Position numbers and translations under genes: made by a program. The notes beneath the pieces are model-generated. The model was not told where the DNA came from. It searched no databases and saw nothing but the letters and a program-made list of their open reading frames with translations. Below are positions 1-11,470 of a stretch of 64,000 bases of DNA, piece after piece. The DNA comes from Lactuca virosa (Eukaryota; Streptophyta; Magnoliopsida; Asterales; Asteraceae): positions 259,034,997-259,098,996 of the forward strand of contig CAKMRJ010005412.1 in assembly GCA_928212115.1 (NCBI GenBank), in the 5' to 3' direction. Every line of letters starts with the position of its first letter. Position 1 is the first letter of the stretch.

Positions 1-1067
1 TATATATATATATATATATGGTCGCCGATGGTAGTTCCGTTGTACTTCTAGATCTAGATCCAGATCTAGACATCGAGACAAAACAAGGGCATATGCTGGA
101 GATCGTTGGTTGTTACAAAGAGATGGCAGCGGTGAACGGTGGTAAGATGAAGTTAGATGGTGGTGAATACGTTGGCATAAGGTGGCAATTATTGCCTTTT
201 CGTCATATTCCTTCACTGGTCAGAATGATGGTGGGAATGAGTGAAGCTTCTTCCATTTGTGGTGGCGTACATGGGCAGTTGGTATCACGGGACATAGAGA
301 GAAAGCAATAAAAAGAGAAGAATTAGAAGATTGGGAAAACATATACCTTAATTTATCAGAGAGGAATACTGAAGAGGTGGGGGAGAATCAGAGTTTTCGA
401 ATGTGGGGTTTCTTTCCGGAGATACAAGGTGTCAAACTTTGAATGATCCGAAATTGAGGGAGATAGATCATATTTGCTGAAAATTATACTGATTCAAAAC
501 GTGGATAAAGGTCAACTTAAATTTAATATTATTTTATTGGTGACCACTTGTCCTGTCAGCTTAATGGTTTTGTCGTTTTAAAAAAATAATATTATTATAT
601 TCAATCTATTTATAGAAATAGTGAGATTTCTTTTATAAGATAGTAACATAAATACTAAACTTTAAACTTAAATAATATTTAATTGTATTTAACTTTATAA
701 TAAAAAAATTAGGCCACTCCGGTGTTGATGTGACTTTTACTTGAAAACTTTTTATTTATCTTTTCTTATAAAATATAAAATTATTATTATTATCATTATT
801 ATTATTATTATTTGCAGCCCATCTACGGTTAGGAACATTTAGCCAAAATATATAAAGTTAAAAAAAATATATTTAGGCTATTTTCGGATGTTACAAGTTA
901 GCAAAACTCTTTCCAACGGCGGTTTCAAACAAAAAGCAAATTTTTCTCTCATTTTTATTTGTTTTTTTATTGTTTACCTTGTAATTTAATGGTATCTGGC
1001 ATAGATATTTTGTAAAGAAACGTAAGAAAATAATAACCCGAAAACAAAAGAGTGGGTAGGCCACATG

Positions 1068-1118
1068 CGGTGTACAAGCTATTGATGCACAAAATGTGCA
1101 TTAGCAATTTGTACACCG
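1068..1118. repeat. Imperfect inverted repeat (hairpin)
   Basis: CGGTGTACAA at 1068-1077 pairs with TTGTACACCG at 1109-1118, and ATGCAC pairs with GTGCAT closer to the AAAAT loop. The seven bases between the paired blocks do not pair cleanly. It could be the remnant of a small MITE or a chance hairpin. Confidence 0.5.
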
Positions 1119-1525
1119 TAGCTGCAGAACCCATCTATGGTTTTTTGTTTTTTTTTTTTTTCGTTTTTTTAGTTTCTAACATGTATAGTGATATAGTTTT
1201 ATTATGTGGTATGCTATTTGGGTTGATTGGGTATTTTGAACTAAATAATATTTGAATGCTAAGAACGAAATAGTAAGTGGAAGAACAAAATAGTAGATGA
1301 GGTCTTCCTAAAACCAAATTGTAGCTTAGTTGAGAGCATATTGTACGTGAGTAATTTCATCTACGGTTTTGTCAAAAAAACAAGTGGATTTTTTATACTA
1401 CCATGTCAAACTGTAGTCGAGTGTCGAAACTGCAGTTGTGTTTGACTCGACTATGGTTGGCTATTTTTGGCTATTAAATGAAAGTCATTAACAATTTTGG
1501 CTAGATTAGTATGTTGGTGTTGTTG

Positions 1526-1562
<37 letters not shown>

Positions 1563-2970
1563 GTAGTTGAAAAACAAAGTTTGCAAAGACAAACCGATAC
1601 ACCTCTACTCTCATCTCAACCAACACATGAACAACACAAAGTACAACCCAACATCCACACCACTCCAAGTCCTCATTGATGCCAGAGCATCTGAAGTCAA
1701 AACGGTCAAAACATTCATCATCATCATCGAGGAAATCCAGGAGTCCATAAGCAAACAATAAGCTCTCATCCAAACTCTAAAGGATGCATGATCAGTGAAG
1801 CTTCAAAATAGTTGTTGTCTTTTACTTTAACTTCTCAGTTTCAAGTTGTCTTTTGCTTTAAGCTATCAGTTTCAAATAGTCATCCTCTTTTGAGTTTATG
1901 TTATGTATCCTCTTTTGAGTTTATGTCATGTGTTAAAATGTATGTACTTGTCTATCTTAAATATATAAATGGTTAATCTATGAAATCCTCTGTTAAATAT
2001 ATTATTTGATTATGCAAAACCAAAAACCATCTGCCACTAACTATTGCATGTACTAAAATGCAAATCGATATAACATGATACGTCTGTCCCGTTGCGAAGA
2101 ATGGGGAAGCCTCCTAATTAATATTAATCCCTATCCCCGTCCTCTTCATTCATTGGTAGGCATAGCCCTTGTTGTCGTCCATAAGATTATTTCATCATGA
2201 ATATCCCTCCCTCTGTCGAAGAATAATGTTAATTGGCAATCAAAATCGGTCATTAATCGAACTATATGATTAAAATTATTTAAAACGTCAAATAATCAAA
2301 ATTATCAAAAAAAATCTCAAAATTAAAGAATGAAAATATGTGAATGGAAAACTAAATGTCCTGATTTTTAGCTTCGCATTGTCTCTCGTCATGCCACCGG
2401 CTATGTTTCTCTGTCTCTAATCATATCGATATCGACCTATATGCCGACAAATATAAAAATGAAACGAAATTTGCTTTTTGGTTTAACTTTTACATCTATG
2501 TATAATATTTGAAATATATTGAGCATAAAAATAATGGTATTTTAATATTTGATGATATTTATCTCCAAATAAATTACTTTATAATTTAAAATCACTAATT
2601 AATCCTCTTATAACCGATTAATTTGTTAACCGTAGTTGACTGACTAGTTACCTCGTAACAATTTTTTGAATAGAAAATTATAAATATAGCTTAATTCATT
2701 AATGACTTTTCACAAAATAATAAAAAATTAGGAGTTTTCACAAAATAGTTATACAAAACAGCATATTGGGGAGGCTCGTCTGTGGTTTCGTGAACTCAGC
2801 TTCAGTTTCGTCGAATCCAACCAAACACGTTTTCGGTTTTGTCGTCTGGGTTTAGGTATCATAGCATCGTCTCCGATTTTGACCAAGTCTATAAAAAATC
2901 ATTTCTAAGATGACAAAATCGCATGTGGCATTTGGCCATATGTGGTTTCCTCTCATCTCATCCGTGGTTT

Positions 2971-3232
2971 CCACATAACTATGAAAAAATCGGATAAACA
3001 ACAAGAAAAACGGATAATATGAAGAACGAAACCGAAGATGGCATTGCCTCATATGCAGTTTCCGTATCTAACTTACGATTTTATTCTTCGGTTTTTCGGT
3101 ATTATACCCTAAAATCATACAAGCTACTAGTACATATGTAGGGGATACCACATAACTATGAAAAAACATGGATAAACAACAAGAAAAACGGAATAATAAA
3201 GTAATATGAAGAACGAAACCAAAGATGACATT
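2971..3232. repeat. Direct repeat pair, about 80 bp each
   Basis: The block beginning CCACATAACTATGAAAAAA (2971-3050) recurs at 3148-3232 with small changes, including an inserted 'aataaag' stretch. Both copies lead into 'aagatg(g/a)cattg'. The copies are about 177 bp apart. This looks like a local duplication inside decayed repeat sequence. No coding capacity was seen. Confidence 0.7.
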
Positions 3233-3890
3233 GTCATCTGCAGTTGTGCAATTTTTAATGCATAATTTGTGCATTGCATACTTGTATCACGTCTTCGTCA
3301 TATTTTACAAATTTCCGAATTTGTGGGCAAAAAACATAAATATAAGTAGTAAATAACAGTGTAAATGATAAAAATCTAAATAATACTCCGTACATCAATT
3401 ACAACATTGTTTCAATCTTTAGCCATGTGAAAGAACTTCTTTGAGTTTGATTGGGAAAATGACCTCAGTTCTTTTTGAACTTTAAATATAATGGGTTAAT
3501 GGGCCGGAAAACCAAAGCTGGGCCATGAAACCACAACCCAAAAGATAAAACCAAAAGCATTTTTGATCGGATTTGAGGATTTTACGAAAGTGCTAGTTTT
3601 TTTAATTGGCAAATACAAATATATATAAAATTATTCTTAAAACTATTTCATTTATGTCGACAGTGAGACTTAAACCTTCGAACTAAAAAAAGAAAACAAT
3701 ACCATTAGGATAGAAAACTTTGGTTGACTAAAGTTCACATGAGCTTCCTAATATGCGATGGCTATTTTTGTAAAAACTCTCATGTTTTTGCTATTAATTA
3801 AGAAATTAAGTAAATTTAAGTAATATTATATGGTACGGAACACGAAAAACGTAGTAAAGCGTTAAAGGTAGCATCGAGTTCGAGGGCGCA

Positions 3891-4121
3891 TCGTTTAGCC
3901 ACGTGTTTACGAGACAACACTGTCCATGCCGGTTTAGGGGTAGTGACGTAATCTCCTATTTCATTTTGCAGGACCTCCGTTTATACTTCTCGTTTCCGTA
4001 TCTCCCATTTCACTTTTCAAGATTCATCCATCATTTCTCCCCCAAAAATTCTTTCACCATTGCAATTGATCATTAAACCCTTTATCTTGGAGCCAATTTA
4101 CTTCGAATTCTATTAGCAGAT
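3891..4121 (+). promoter_or_regulatory. Upstream region of the ERF gene with a G-box
   Basis: A G-box/ABRE-like core CACGTG lies at 3900-3905 inside GCCACGTGTTTAC. T/C-rich sequence between about 3955 and 4110 looks like a plant 5' leader, with 'tttatacttctcg' near 3970 as the only TATA-like stretch. G-boxes bind bZIP and bHLH factors; that this one regulates the ERF gene is inference from position. Confidence 0.4.
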
Positions 4122-5317
4122 ATGTGTGGAGGTGCCATCATCTCCGATTGCATTGCGCCGACAACAAATCGGTCTCCCCGTCTGACCGCCGAACTTCTCT
4201 GGAATACCCATCTCTTAACCAGCCCAAGTAATCGTTACTCAAAGCGTTTCCCATCCCACGGTACAGATCTTGACGATGATTTCGAGGCTGATTTTCAGGG
4301 ATTCCAGGATGAGCTTGAAAGCGAAGCAGATATCAGCAAGTCTTTTCCCAAACACTCTGCTCCTGCTTCTGGTATCATGTTTCTCTTTTGTTTTTGGGTA
4401 TCCAGATTAGATTGATATTCACATGCAGAATGTATATTTGTTCCATTTTAATTAAGAGAACTCATACGAAATTGGAACTTGTAGATTCGACTCATAACAT
4501 GACCAATTGGGTTATCTGAAAGTATATATTTGTTAAATTACTGAACTTTATGTCGATTAAATTTACAAACATAGAGAGATAGAGAGGGGGGTGTTGGTTT
4601 CTTTGTTTTGGGTGTTTCTTGAATTCTTGTTTCCTGATACATATTCTTGAATTAGGCTTAAGCTCTATAAAGCAAGATGATGAAGCTGAGAAATCAGGTT
4701 CAAGGAAAAGGAAAAACCAGTACAGAGGAATCCGTCAACGACCTTGGGGTAAATGGGCTGCGGAGATCCGTGACCCGAGTAAAGGGGTCCGAGTCTGGCT
4801 TGGAACTTTTAATACTGCTGAAGAAGCTGCACATGCTTATGATGCAGAGGCAAGAAGGATTCGTGGGTCGAAAGCAAAGGTTAACTTTCCAGACGTAACT
4901 TCTTCACTGAGACAAGCCATTAAGCCAAAGTCCCAGAAACGACTTCCTAAGGTTAATTCAACCCTCAACCAAGACATGAATAACAGAAACTATGGTTCAC
5001 TTGAATCTGTGAAAAAGAAACCACAAATTACGCCTGTTGATACTTTTGAGGATATGTTTGAAGTATCTTATGTTGGTTCTGATCATGGTAGCAACTCCGA
5101 CTTTGGTTATATGAGTCCTGCAAAGAAACTGAAGTCAGAGTCTTCAAATGTGGTGGCAGAAGGTGACATGTCTCTTTCTGATGACTTGTTGTTTCAAATG
5201 CCGTGTTTTGAAGAAAGCTGGGGTTCTTGTTCCATTGATGCTTTCGTCAATGGTGGAAGTGGGGTCGATCTTTGGACCTGTGATGACCTTGCTGCCATGA
5301 TGGATGGATCTTTCTAA
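4122..5317 (+). CDS. Group VII ethylene response factor (RAP2.12/RAP2.2-like)
   Basis: This is an AP2/ERF transcription factor, a nuclear DNA-binding protein of the hypoxia-responsive group VII. I join exon 1 (4122-4371) to exon 2 (4656-5317): the donor is GTATCA and the acceptor is TTGAATTAG, which rebuilds a glycine codon and gives 303 residues. The start begins MCGGAIISD, the conserved group VII N-terminus whose Cys2 is the oxygen-dependent N-degron in this family. An acidic block LDDDFEADFQGF follows at about residues 50-61. A basic RKRKNQYRG stretch leads into one AP2 domain (about 105-162) with the WAAEIRDP and WLGTF motifs and the RAYD-type element as HAYD. The acidic, Trp-containing C-terminus (DLWTCDDLAAMM) fits an activation tail. 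The intron is 284 bp. All landmarks are intact, so it is probably functional. Exact orthology within RAP2.2/RAP2.3/RAP2.12 cannot be decided here. Confidence 0.95.
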
Positions 5318-5337
5318 GTAACCATAAGGCCTCTATA

Positions 5338-5343
5338 AATAAA
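5338..5343 (+). terminator. Polyadenylation signal of the ERF gene
   Basis: AATAAA lies 21 bp after the ERF stop codon and is followed by T-rich sequence with several TTGT/TGTA elements to about 5460. Plant poly(A) signals are loose, so the site is plausible rather than proven. Confidence 0.5.
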
Positions 5344-6011
5344 GGTTTCCAATGTCATTAAATCATGTCTTGATTGACTTTTGTATGGAGAGTACATAGC
5401 TTATCATGAACTAGGTTTCTTGAGCTTGAAATGAATCTGTATTTTGTAATTTTGAACGCATGGTTGGTTTAAAGTTTTTAATTTGTTTTCCATTTGTACA
5501 GTGGATGTTTCTGTTTGTTGTTCCTTACTTCCATTATAATAGGGTTTCTTCCATAAGGTCCAGATGGATGGAGTCAAGACTATCTTTGTAATTTCAGATA
5601 TGAAACTTAGAAAAACAATTTTGAAGGTTTTGGTCAATTGTGTAAATGTGAGATTTGTTTGGTGCGTCTATGTTCATTGGTTAAGTCAACGTAACAAAAA
5701 GGATAGATTCCACACCCCCATAAAACGGTATACAAAGCACGAATGGGTCCGTGGTATATGTTGTGGTATATGTTGCCACGAACCACCATCGTGCACACCA
5801 TCCCGGTGTGTCGTCGTGGTCGTTGCATTTCGTGATGGCTATGACGAGGGTAAACGATTAATCGGAAACCTTTGCCCAATTCGACCGTTTATAGGTCCAA
5901 TTTTCTAGTTTTTAATTTTTTTTACAAACTCAACACATATAAACACAATACATCAAATTTTACACTCACCTTTCATCAAATTTTACACTCTCGTTCTCTG
6001 AAACAAAATAC
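5344..6011. other. Spacer between the ERF gene and the PIF/Harbinger remnant
   Basis: The left part should be the ERF 3' UTR and downstream DNA. From about 5690 the sequence probably belongs to the PIF/Harbinger element that follows, including the tandem phrase GTGGTATATGTT (twice, near 5750-5775). I could not fix a terminal inverted repeat. The open frames here are composition artefacts. Confidence 0.4.
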
Positions 6012-6940
6012 ATGGATTTCTTTAAAAATTTTGACTCGGATGATGAAGAGGAATTCATCTCGGCCTTCTTCAACGTTGTACGACACATTCACGATGAAGA
6101 AAGTTCGAATGTTGCGCATTCAAGAGTGGTCATCAATTGTGATCGTCAAGCCACACACGACTTATTGGTACGTGATTACTTTGCAGATAATTGTATTTAC
6201 AATGATGACTCGTTCAAACGTCGTTTCCGTCTAAATAATGCTATATTTTTACATATTAGTAACGCTTTAGAGGCCCGTCATGATTTTTTTAAACAGAAAC
6301 CCGATGCTAGAGGAAGAATGAGTTTTTCTAGTATACAAAAATGTACGGTTGCGTTTAGGTATTTGGGATACGGTATAGCATTTGATACATCCAACGAGTA
6401 CTTAAAGGTATCCGAAAGGACCGCAATTGATTGTGTTTATTAGTTTTGTGCATGTGTCTATGAGGTTTTCCACAAAGAATATTTGTGTAAACCTACTCCA
6501 CGTGATATTGAAAGATTATATTTGGCTCATGCGGAGAGGCATGGATTTCCGGGTATGCTTGGTAGTCTAGATTGTAGGCATGTGGTTTGGGAAAAATGTC
6601 CAAATGTGTGGCGCAGACAATTTACGCGAGGTGATATAGGTGAGCCAACTATAATACTAGAAGCTGTTGCATCTCTGGATTTGTTGATACGAAATTCGTT
6701 TTTTTGGAGTTGTGGGGTCTAACACATTAATGTTCTTGGTCAGTCTCATCTTTTCAACGATATTTGGACCGGCAAAGAATCTGATATGTCATTCATGGTG
6801 AACGGGCATCCGTACAAATACGGTTACTACCTTTGTGATGGGATATACCCTGATTATTCTACATTTATGAAGACGTACTCGGTTCCTCGAAGTGAAAAGG
6901 CAAAGTTGTTTACAAAAAGGCAGGAATCCCACATCATTTA
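6012..6940 (+). pseudogene. Broken PIF/Harbinger transposase (Plant_tran/HARBI1-like nuclease)
   Basis: The start MDFFKNFDSDDEEEF and the body resemble plant PIF/Harbinger DDE transposases. Recognisable blocks are the region with DYFADNCIYND and FRRRF-like FKRRFRL, then GFPGMLGSLDC (first catalytic Asp), WEKCP, EAVAS, and after a shift VNGHPYKYGYYLCDGIYPDYS (second catalytic Asp). The frame is broken by a TAG at 6441-6443 (6483 onward is in the same frame) and by a frameshift near 6720 that creates another stop. Downstream, the coding resumes to about 6940 and stops just after the TKRQES block, so the C-terminal part with the third acidic residue is missing. The product cannot be active. The accessory Myb-like ORF1 of such elements is not beside it; an unrelated copy lies at 53.6-54.7 kb. 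Confidence 0.85.
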
Positions 6941-7764
6941 GTCTTATAGTATTAGTTATTCATTTGTGTCTATGTTAGTTTGTTGTATTTAATTCTTATC
7001 TTATGTATCTTAATAAATAAATATCATTTATATCAAATGTCAACTTTTTTTTAATTAGACACATGTCATTTTTTGAGAATTTTAGAACTTTATTTCACTT
7101 GTCATTTTGCTGTTTTTTTTAAATTTCTTATTCAAACGTCACTTAGTAAATATCACCTCATCTTAATTAGTTTTTATTAATATATTACTTAATGTATATT
7201 AATGTAGATGGTAAGATCCCATTTATAAATTTTTATATTTTAGGTTTGGAACAAAAAGAAAAAAAGTTCTTTAAAATACATATTTAAACTATAATAAAGA
7301 AAATATTGTTGATTTTGAAATCAAAACTCTTAAATAAACAAAGAGTTCAATTTCTAAAGTTGAAAAATAATTTTTTATTATTATTATTATGGTTTGAATC
7401 GAAACTTGACACATTTTGACATTAACTCGTTTCTATACATATAAAATATCTTTGATGATACCTTATAAACAAAACAATCTAATTATTTTCTTTCTAACTA
7501 TATTTTTTAAAACAATGATTCTATATATATAAAAAACATGACACATTTTGACATTAACTCGTTTCTATACATGTTATATTGACAAGCAATGACTTGCGTC
7601 CATGTGATTTATTAAAATTTAGCTTACATATATAAATATAAATTTAAATTACGACTCTATTAGCATATTTTGTTTTTTAATATTTATACTATTAATTATT
7701 ATTATTATTCTTAATTTTTAGTTATTCAATTAATTTAATATCAACAAAACATAATATATAATAT
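6941..7764. other. AT-rich spacer with a 34-bp direct repeat
   Basis: Very AT-rich DNA without coding capacity. TTGACACATTTTGACATTAA and the bases after it occur at about 7407-7440 and again at 7539-7572. A short (TTA)n run lies near 7375-7390. The left portion is probably the decayed 3' part of the PIF/Harbinger element. Nothing else is recognisable. Confidence 0.5.
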
Positions 7765-7769
7765 GTTAT

Positions 7770-8234
7770 TGTTGGGTCGAAAATATTATTTATACTTTGC
7801 TTTACTAGGGATTTGTAGTTTTCGGTCTAGTGTCGAAAACAATCTTGGGTTTTGTTGTAGTTTGGACCTAAATCTCATATGATTTCGGTTTAGCTATTGA
7901 GTTTTGGGCTTGGGTTTTCGGTTCATATATATAAATAGTCATTAAGGGCGTGTTTAGGAGGGAGACACTAGAGGCTAAGGAGTAGAAAACGTTCAAGGGG
8001 CTGATTTGTTGATATCTTGGTGTTCTAGAGAGAGAAAGTAAGAGAGAACTTGTGCGTGTGTGTGTGAATCTTGTGTACATGGATCATTATTGAATATCAT
8101 TGAGTGCAATGAAGATTCATCTTGTTCTTCTTCTTCTTCTTCTTCTCTATTTGATCTTGCATCATCCACTTGATTGGGATTCCGCACCATCAACTGGATC
8201 GGATTGATACATCAAAGCGATTTAGGGACTTACA
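7770..8234 (+). repeat. 5' LTR of the 7.8-13.3 kb Copia-like element
   Basis: It begins TGTTGGGTCG and ends GGGACTTACA. A TATA-like box, TATATATAAATAG, lies near 7925-7937, placing transcription start about 30 bp further on. A CTT microsatellite (about 8118-8145) differs in length from the right LTR. Confidence 0.95.
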
Positions 8235-8236
8235 AG

Positions 8237-8248
8237 TGGTATCAGAGC
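8237..8248 (+). other. Primer binding site (initiator tRNA-Met type)
   Basis: TGGTATCAGAGC starts two bases after the LTR end. It is the common plant PBS complementary to the 3' end of initiator methionine tRNA. Confidence 0.9.
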
Positions 8249-8770
8249 TTGGATCGTATCAATTAAATTGGCAAGATATTGAATGTTTTTGGACTTTTTC
8301 TTGAAGGTTTTGGCGTTTTTGATTTGTTTTTGAAGAAATATTGGGTGTTTGTTCTTCGTGTTCTTCATAAAATTGAGTTTTAGATCGAGTTTTGCTTCAA
8401 AATTTGGAAAAAACGTGTTTTTTGGTCGTTCCCAGCGAGACTCCGGCGGCCATTTTCGGTCAGGAGGTTGGGTTTCCGAGGTGTTTTCGGCCGAAAGCTC
8501 GTTTGCGGTCGAAAGCGAGGGTTCTCAGTTGCGCGTCTCGGAGTTTGCGGTTAAAAGCGAGTTTACGGCCGAAAGTGAGAGTTCTCGGTGGAGCGTGCGA
8601 GGGTTTGCGGCTTCGGACGTTTTCGGTGCACGTGTTCGGTTCTCATTTTCGGTCTCGCATTTTCGGTCAGAGGGTGTTGTCGGTGCGAGACTTCTTGGTC
8701 AAGCTTGAGAAGCCTCGTATTTTCGGCCAAAAACTCATTTTTTTCGAATTTTGAAGTCTTGTTTTCGGCA

Positions 8771-8968
8771 TAAAGCTTTGACTTTCGATTTTTGACTTTC
8801 TAGTTTGACTTTTGACCTTAAAAGTTGACTTTGACTTTCAAGTTTGACCTTTGACTTTAAACTTTGACTTTCTCGTTTAACTTTCAAGTTTTCATGTTGG
8901 CTTTTCGTTTTGACTTTTTAAGTTTGACTTTTCGGTTTGACTTTCAAGTTTGACTTTCGAGGTTTCAA
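8771..8968 (+). repeat. TTTGACTTT-rich leader repeats
   Basis: Between the PBS and gag the leader holds about fifteen variants of TTTGACTTT(C/T), many extended to TTTGACTTTCAAG. Just upstream (about 8430-8730) 'ttcggtcgaaag'-like phrases recur. This looks like expansion of a short unit in the untranslated leader. No protein is encoded. Confidence 0.75.
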
Positions 8969-8992
8969 GTCAAAGAGCATTTTTGGTAAACA

Positions 8993-10344
8993 ATGAGTTC
9001 TTCAAACATCAAGGTCAATGAAGCTTCATGTTCTCAGTCTTGTGAAGCTAAAATCAAACTTTATTGTGATCAACATGACTTGTTAAAAAGGGAAATTGAG
9101 GACCTTAAATATGAAGGATGTACACTTAGGAAGGCCCAAAAACCCTTAAAAGAACAACTAGAGGCCAAAACCAAGGACTTCCGAAAACTTCAAGAAGAAT
9201 ATAGCAATAAATGTGAAAATTATGACTATGCTAAAAAGGAAATTGTCAAATTAACTGCCGAATTTGATGCATTGAAAGATAAATATAAAGATGTTGAATT
9301 CAACTTTAAGAAATTTGATGTGTCAAGTGAGGTAGTTGCATCCATGATAGAAAAACAATTAAAATTTAAAGATAATCAAAATAAAGGTCTAGGATATCAT
9401 AGTGTTCCACCTCCTTTCAATGACAACTATAACCCACCTCTTGAGACCAACGAGGAAGAGATGTCTGCTCAGTTTGGCTAACCCCCTGTACCAGCTTCAG
9501 TTAAAACTGAACAATCTGGGCCAACTGAGAATGTTGAGGTGAACGATACTAATGATTCTATTTCCTGTGCAGGTAAAGTAGTGGAAGATGAGAACAAGGA
9601 GAATAGAATTAATTCTACTTCTGTTGATTCTGTTGATTGTCAAACCAATGTCTCCTTGAACTCTGAATCTGTTTCTTCTAATTTTGTTGCTTCTAATCAA
9701 CCCGTTGTTGGTAAATACAGGCCGCCAAAACAAGTGAAACAGACGGCTTGTTGTATGTGTGCATGTGGGAACAATCAGAAACAAGGCAAGGGCACGCCAA
9801 CAGGGGTAGGCAGAAACAACTCCTACGTGAAGAAACATACATGTTTTCACTGTGGAACACCTGGACACATTGCCAGAAATTGTCCAAATCGTGCATATGT
9901 TCCCTACTATGCACGAGGATGGCAGAATGCGCCAAGAGGGAGATATTTCAAAAGAAACCCTTCGAGGTCACAATCAAACAATGGCGACTGGAATGCGAAG
10001 AAGGGCAAGAATCCAACTCCCAAGGACAAGAAGGGAATGTCAGCCAAGAAGCCAGATTCAAGAGATGGTTCTGTTAGACCAAGATCAGTTAATTCAAAGT
10101 CATCTCGGCAATAGGCTTCAAGTTCAAAAGAAAGTGCTAAGGCATCTATCCGATCAAACAAGAAATGGGTTAAACCCTACTACAGATGGGTACCAAAGGT
10201 TCATACTCCCAAATCATCTAATGATTCTAACATTTCTTCATCTTTTGTGTGTGACAAACAGGACATGTCATAGGAGAGAGTACCTTGCGTAGATGAAAAA
10301 GGTCAACCCAGTTTCAAAATGGACTGGGTTCCACAGACCAACTA
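8993..10344 (+). pseudogene. Degenerate gag polyprotein with CCHC zinc knuckle
   Basis: One reading frame runs from the ATG at 8993 and is interrupted by stops at 9479-9481, 10112-10114, about 10271 and 10342. Its first 160 residues are Lys/Glu-rich and probably coiled-coil, ending in the KGLGYHSVPPPFN block typical of this Copia gag group. After the first stop the same frame continues through a Ser/Asn-rich linker to CFHCGTPGHIARNC at about 9844, a perfect CCHC knuckle that binds RNA in gag proteins, then a Lys/Arg/Ser-rich tail. Preservation of one frame over 1.3 kb with only point stops suggests recent decay. The matrix-like N-terminal part of a typical Copia gag was not recognised. Confidence 0.8.
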
Positions 10345-10387
10345 ATCCCGCACTCTGTGTTAGAGCAGCTATGGAGGCATATCATCA

Positions 10388-10475
10388 GACTTCGGTTTGT
10401 TGATAGTGGCTGTTCCTGGCACATGATAGGGGACATCTCTCAACTGTACAAAACTAAGAACCTTTAGTGAGGGTA
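10388..10475 (+). pseudogene. Copia protease fragment (DSG motif)
   Basis: The sequence decodes to RFVDSGCSWHMIGD and continues toward QLYKTKNL before a stop. DSGCSWHM is the start of the aspartic protease region in plant Copia polyproteins, with DSG as the active-site triad. No further pol domain can be read downstream, so pol was deleted just after this point. Confidence 0.75.
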
Positions 10476-11189
10476 TGTGTCCTTTGCGGGAAAGGAAGAA
10501 AAGAAAGGATCACAAATGGGGATTGTACTTAACGATGTGAAGAATTTTTTGGATCTGTTCCGAGATTGAAATATGCGTGTTGTTCTCAGATCATCTGGAT
10601 GCAACTTCCATTGGTGAATTACGGTTTGAGTTTTTTTCTCGATACTCCTGAGTTTTTCTTACAATGATTCGTTTCAAAGACAATTACTTAAATTTGTGCT
10701 TTTATTTTATTTTCTTTCTTCCCCATGCCCAAATTAAGGGGGAGAAATCAAAATACAAAAAATTATAAAACAAAAATCCAAAAATATGTACTTATGGTTT
10801 TTTTTGTAGGTGTTATTTGGGAAGTGATATGAAGCTTAGTGCTAAAGGGCAATCTGAAATTCGTGTAATGCACTAAAGTTGAATTGTCTAGACTTTGTGC
10901 TCAATGTGCTGGTAGGCACGAAGGATTCAAAAGGACTAGACATAGGTTGACAATGAAAGGACTTGACAGTATGGACTTAGATAGTTCTATTTGGACTGAC
11001 AATACAACGCTTGGGTAGATTGAGCAGTGAGATAAACAAGGGAACCTACGAGATACATTAAAGTCTTATGTATATAGAGTTATGGCTCAACATTTCCTCG
11101 ATATACGGACTTATGTCCTTAATTTCGGTACTGATAGGGCGACTGAGGGGTTTTGATAAAGTAGGTCTGTAGGAAATTATTTTATTGCT

Positions 11190-11470
11190 TTCTATCTGTC
11201 AGTCATATGTTGCCTCATTTGCGCGATTGGAACATATCCGACCTGGATTGCAACATATGCAACTCTATCTCTATGGATCTCTTTATCTATGTAATTCTTT
11301 CTATATGTTAGCCATATGTTGTCCCCTCTGCGTGATCGGAAGATCCGACCTGGGACACAGCATATGCACCCTACTATCTCTCTAACCCTCTATCTATGTT
11401 AGTCATATGTTGTTCCCTCTGCGTGATTGGAAGACATCCGACCTGGGATACAACATATGCATTTCTATAT
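11190..11470 (+). repeat. Three degenerate ~90-110 bp tandem repeats
   Basis: Each unit carries TAG(T/C)CATATGTTG, then CTCTGCGTGAT(T/C)GGAAG and CCGACCTGGGA followed by CA(A/G)CATATGC. The units start near 11195, 11304 and 11394. The CATATGTTG and CAACATATG ends of each unit are inverted copies, so each unit could fold. They lie in the non-coding 3' half of the Copia-like element. Confidence 0.8.

Larger units (their letters stand above)
1..3890. other. Intergenic, AT-rich, no recognisable gene
   Basis: This stretch opens in a (TA)n run. An open frame at 18-311 (+, 97 codons) follows, but it matches nothing I recognise and has no splice or domain support, so I do not call it a gene. The stretch holds (TTA)n runs near 780-812 and 1519-1562, a poly-T run at 1143-1162, an imperfect hairpin at 1068-1118 and an 80-bp direct repeat (2971-3050 and 3148-3232). 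Several short phrases like 'catctacggtt' recur at about 827, 1130 and 1358, suggesting an old decayed repeat. No RNA gene was seen. Confidence 0.5.

Noticed and set aside
18..311. 97-codon open frame at the left edge
   Set aside because: No recognised domain, no splice support and low-complexity start in a (TA)n run; could be a gene end but nothing in the window supports it.
1501..1773. Open frames around a poly-Asn run
   Set aside because: The run is a translated (ATT)n microsatellite.
8349..8754. Overlapping 120-codon frames
   Set aside because: They fall in the repetitive leader of the Copia-like element between PBS and gag and reflect biased composition.
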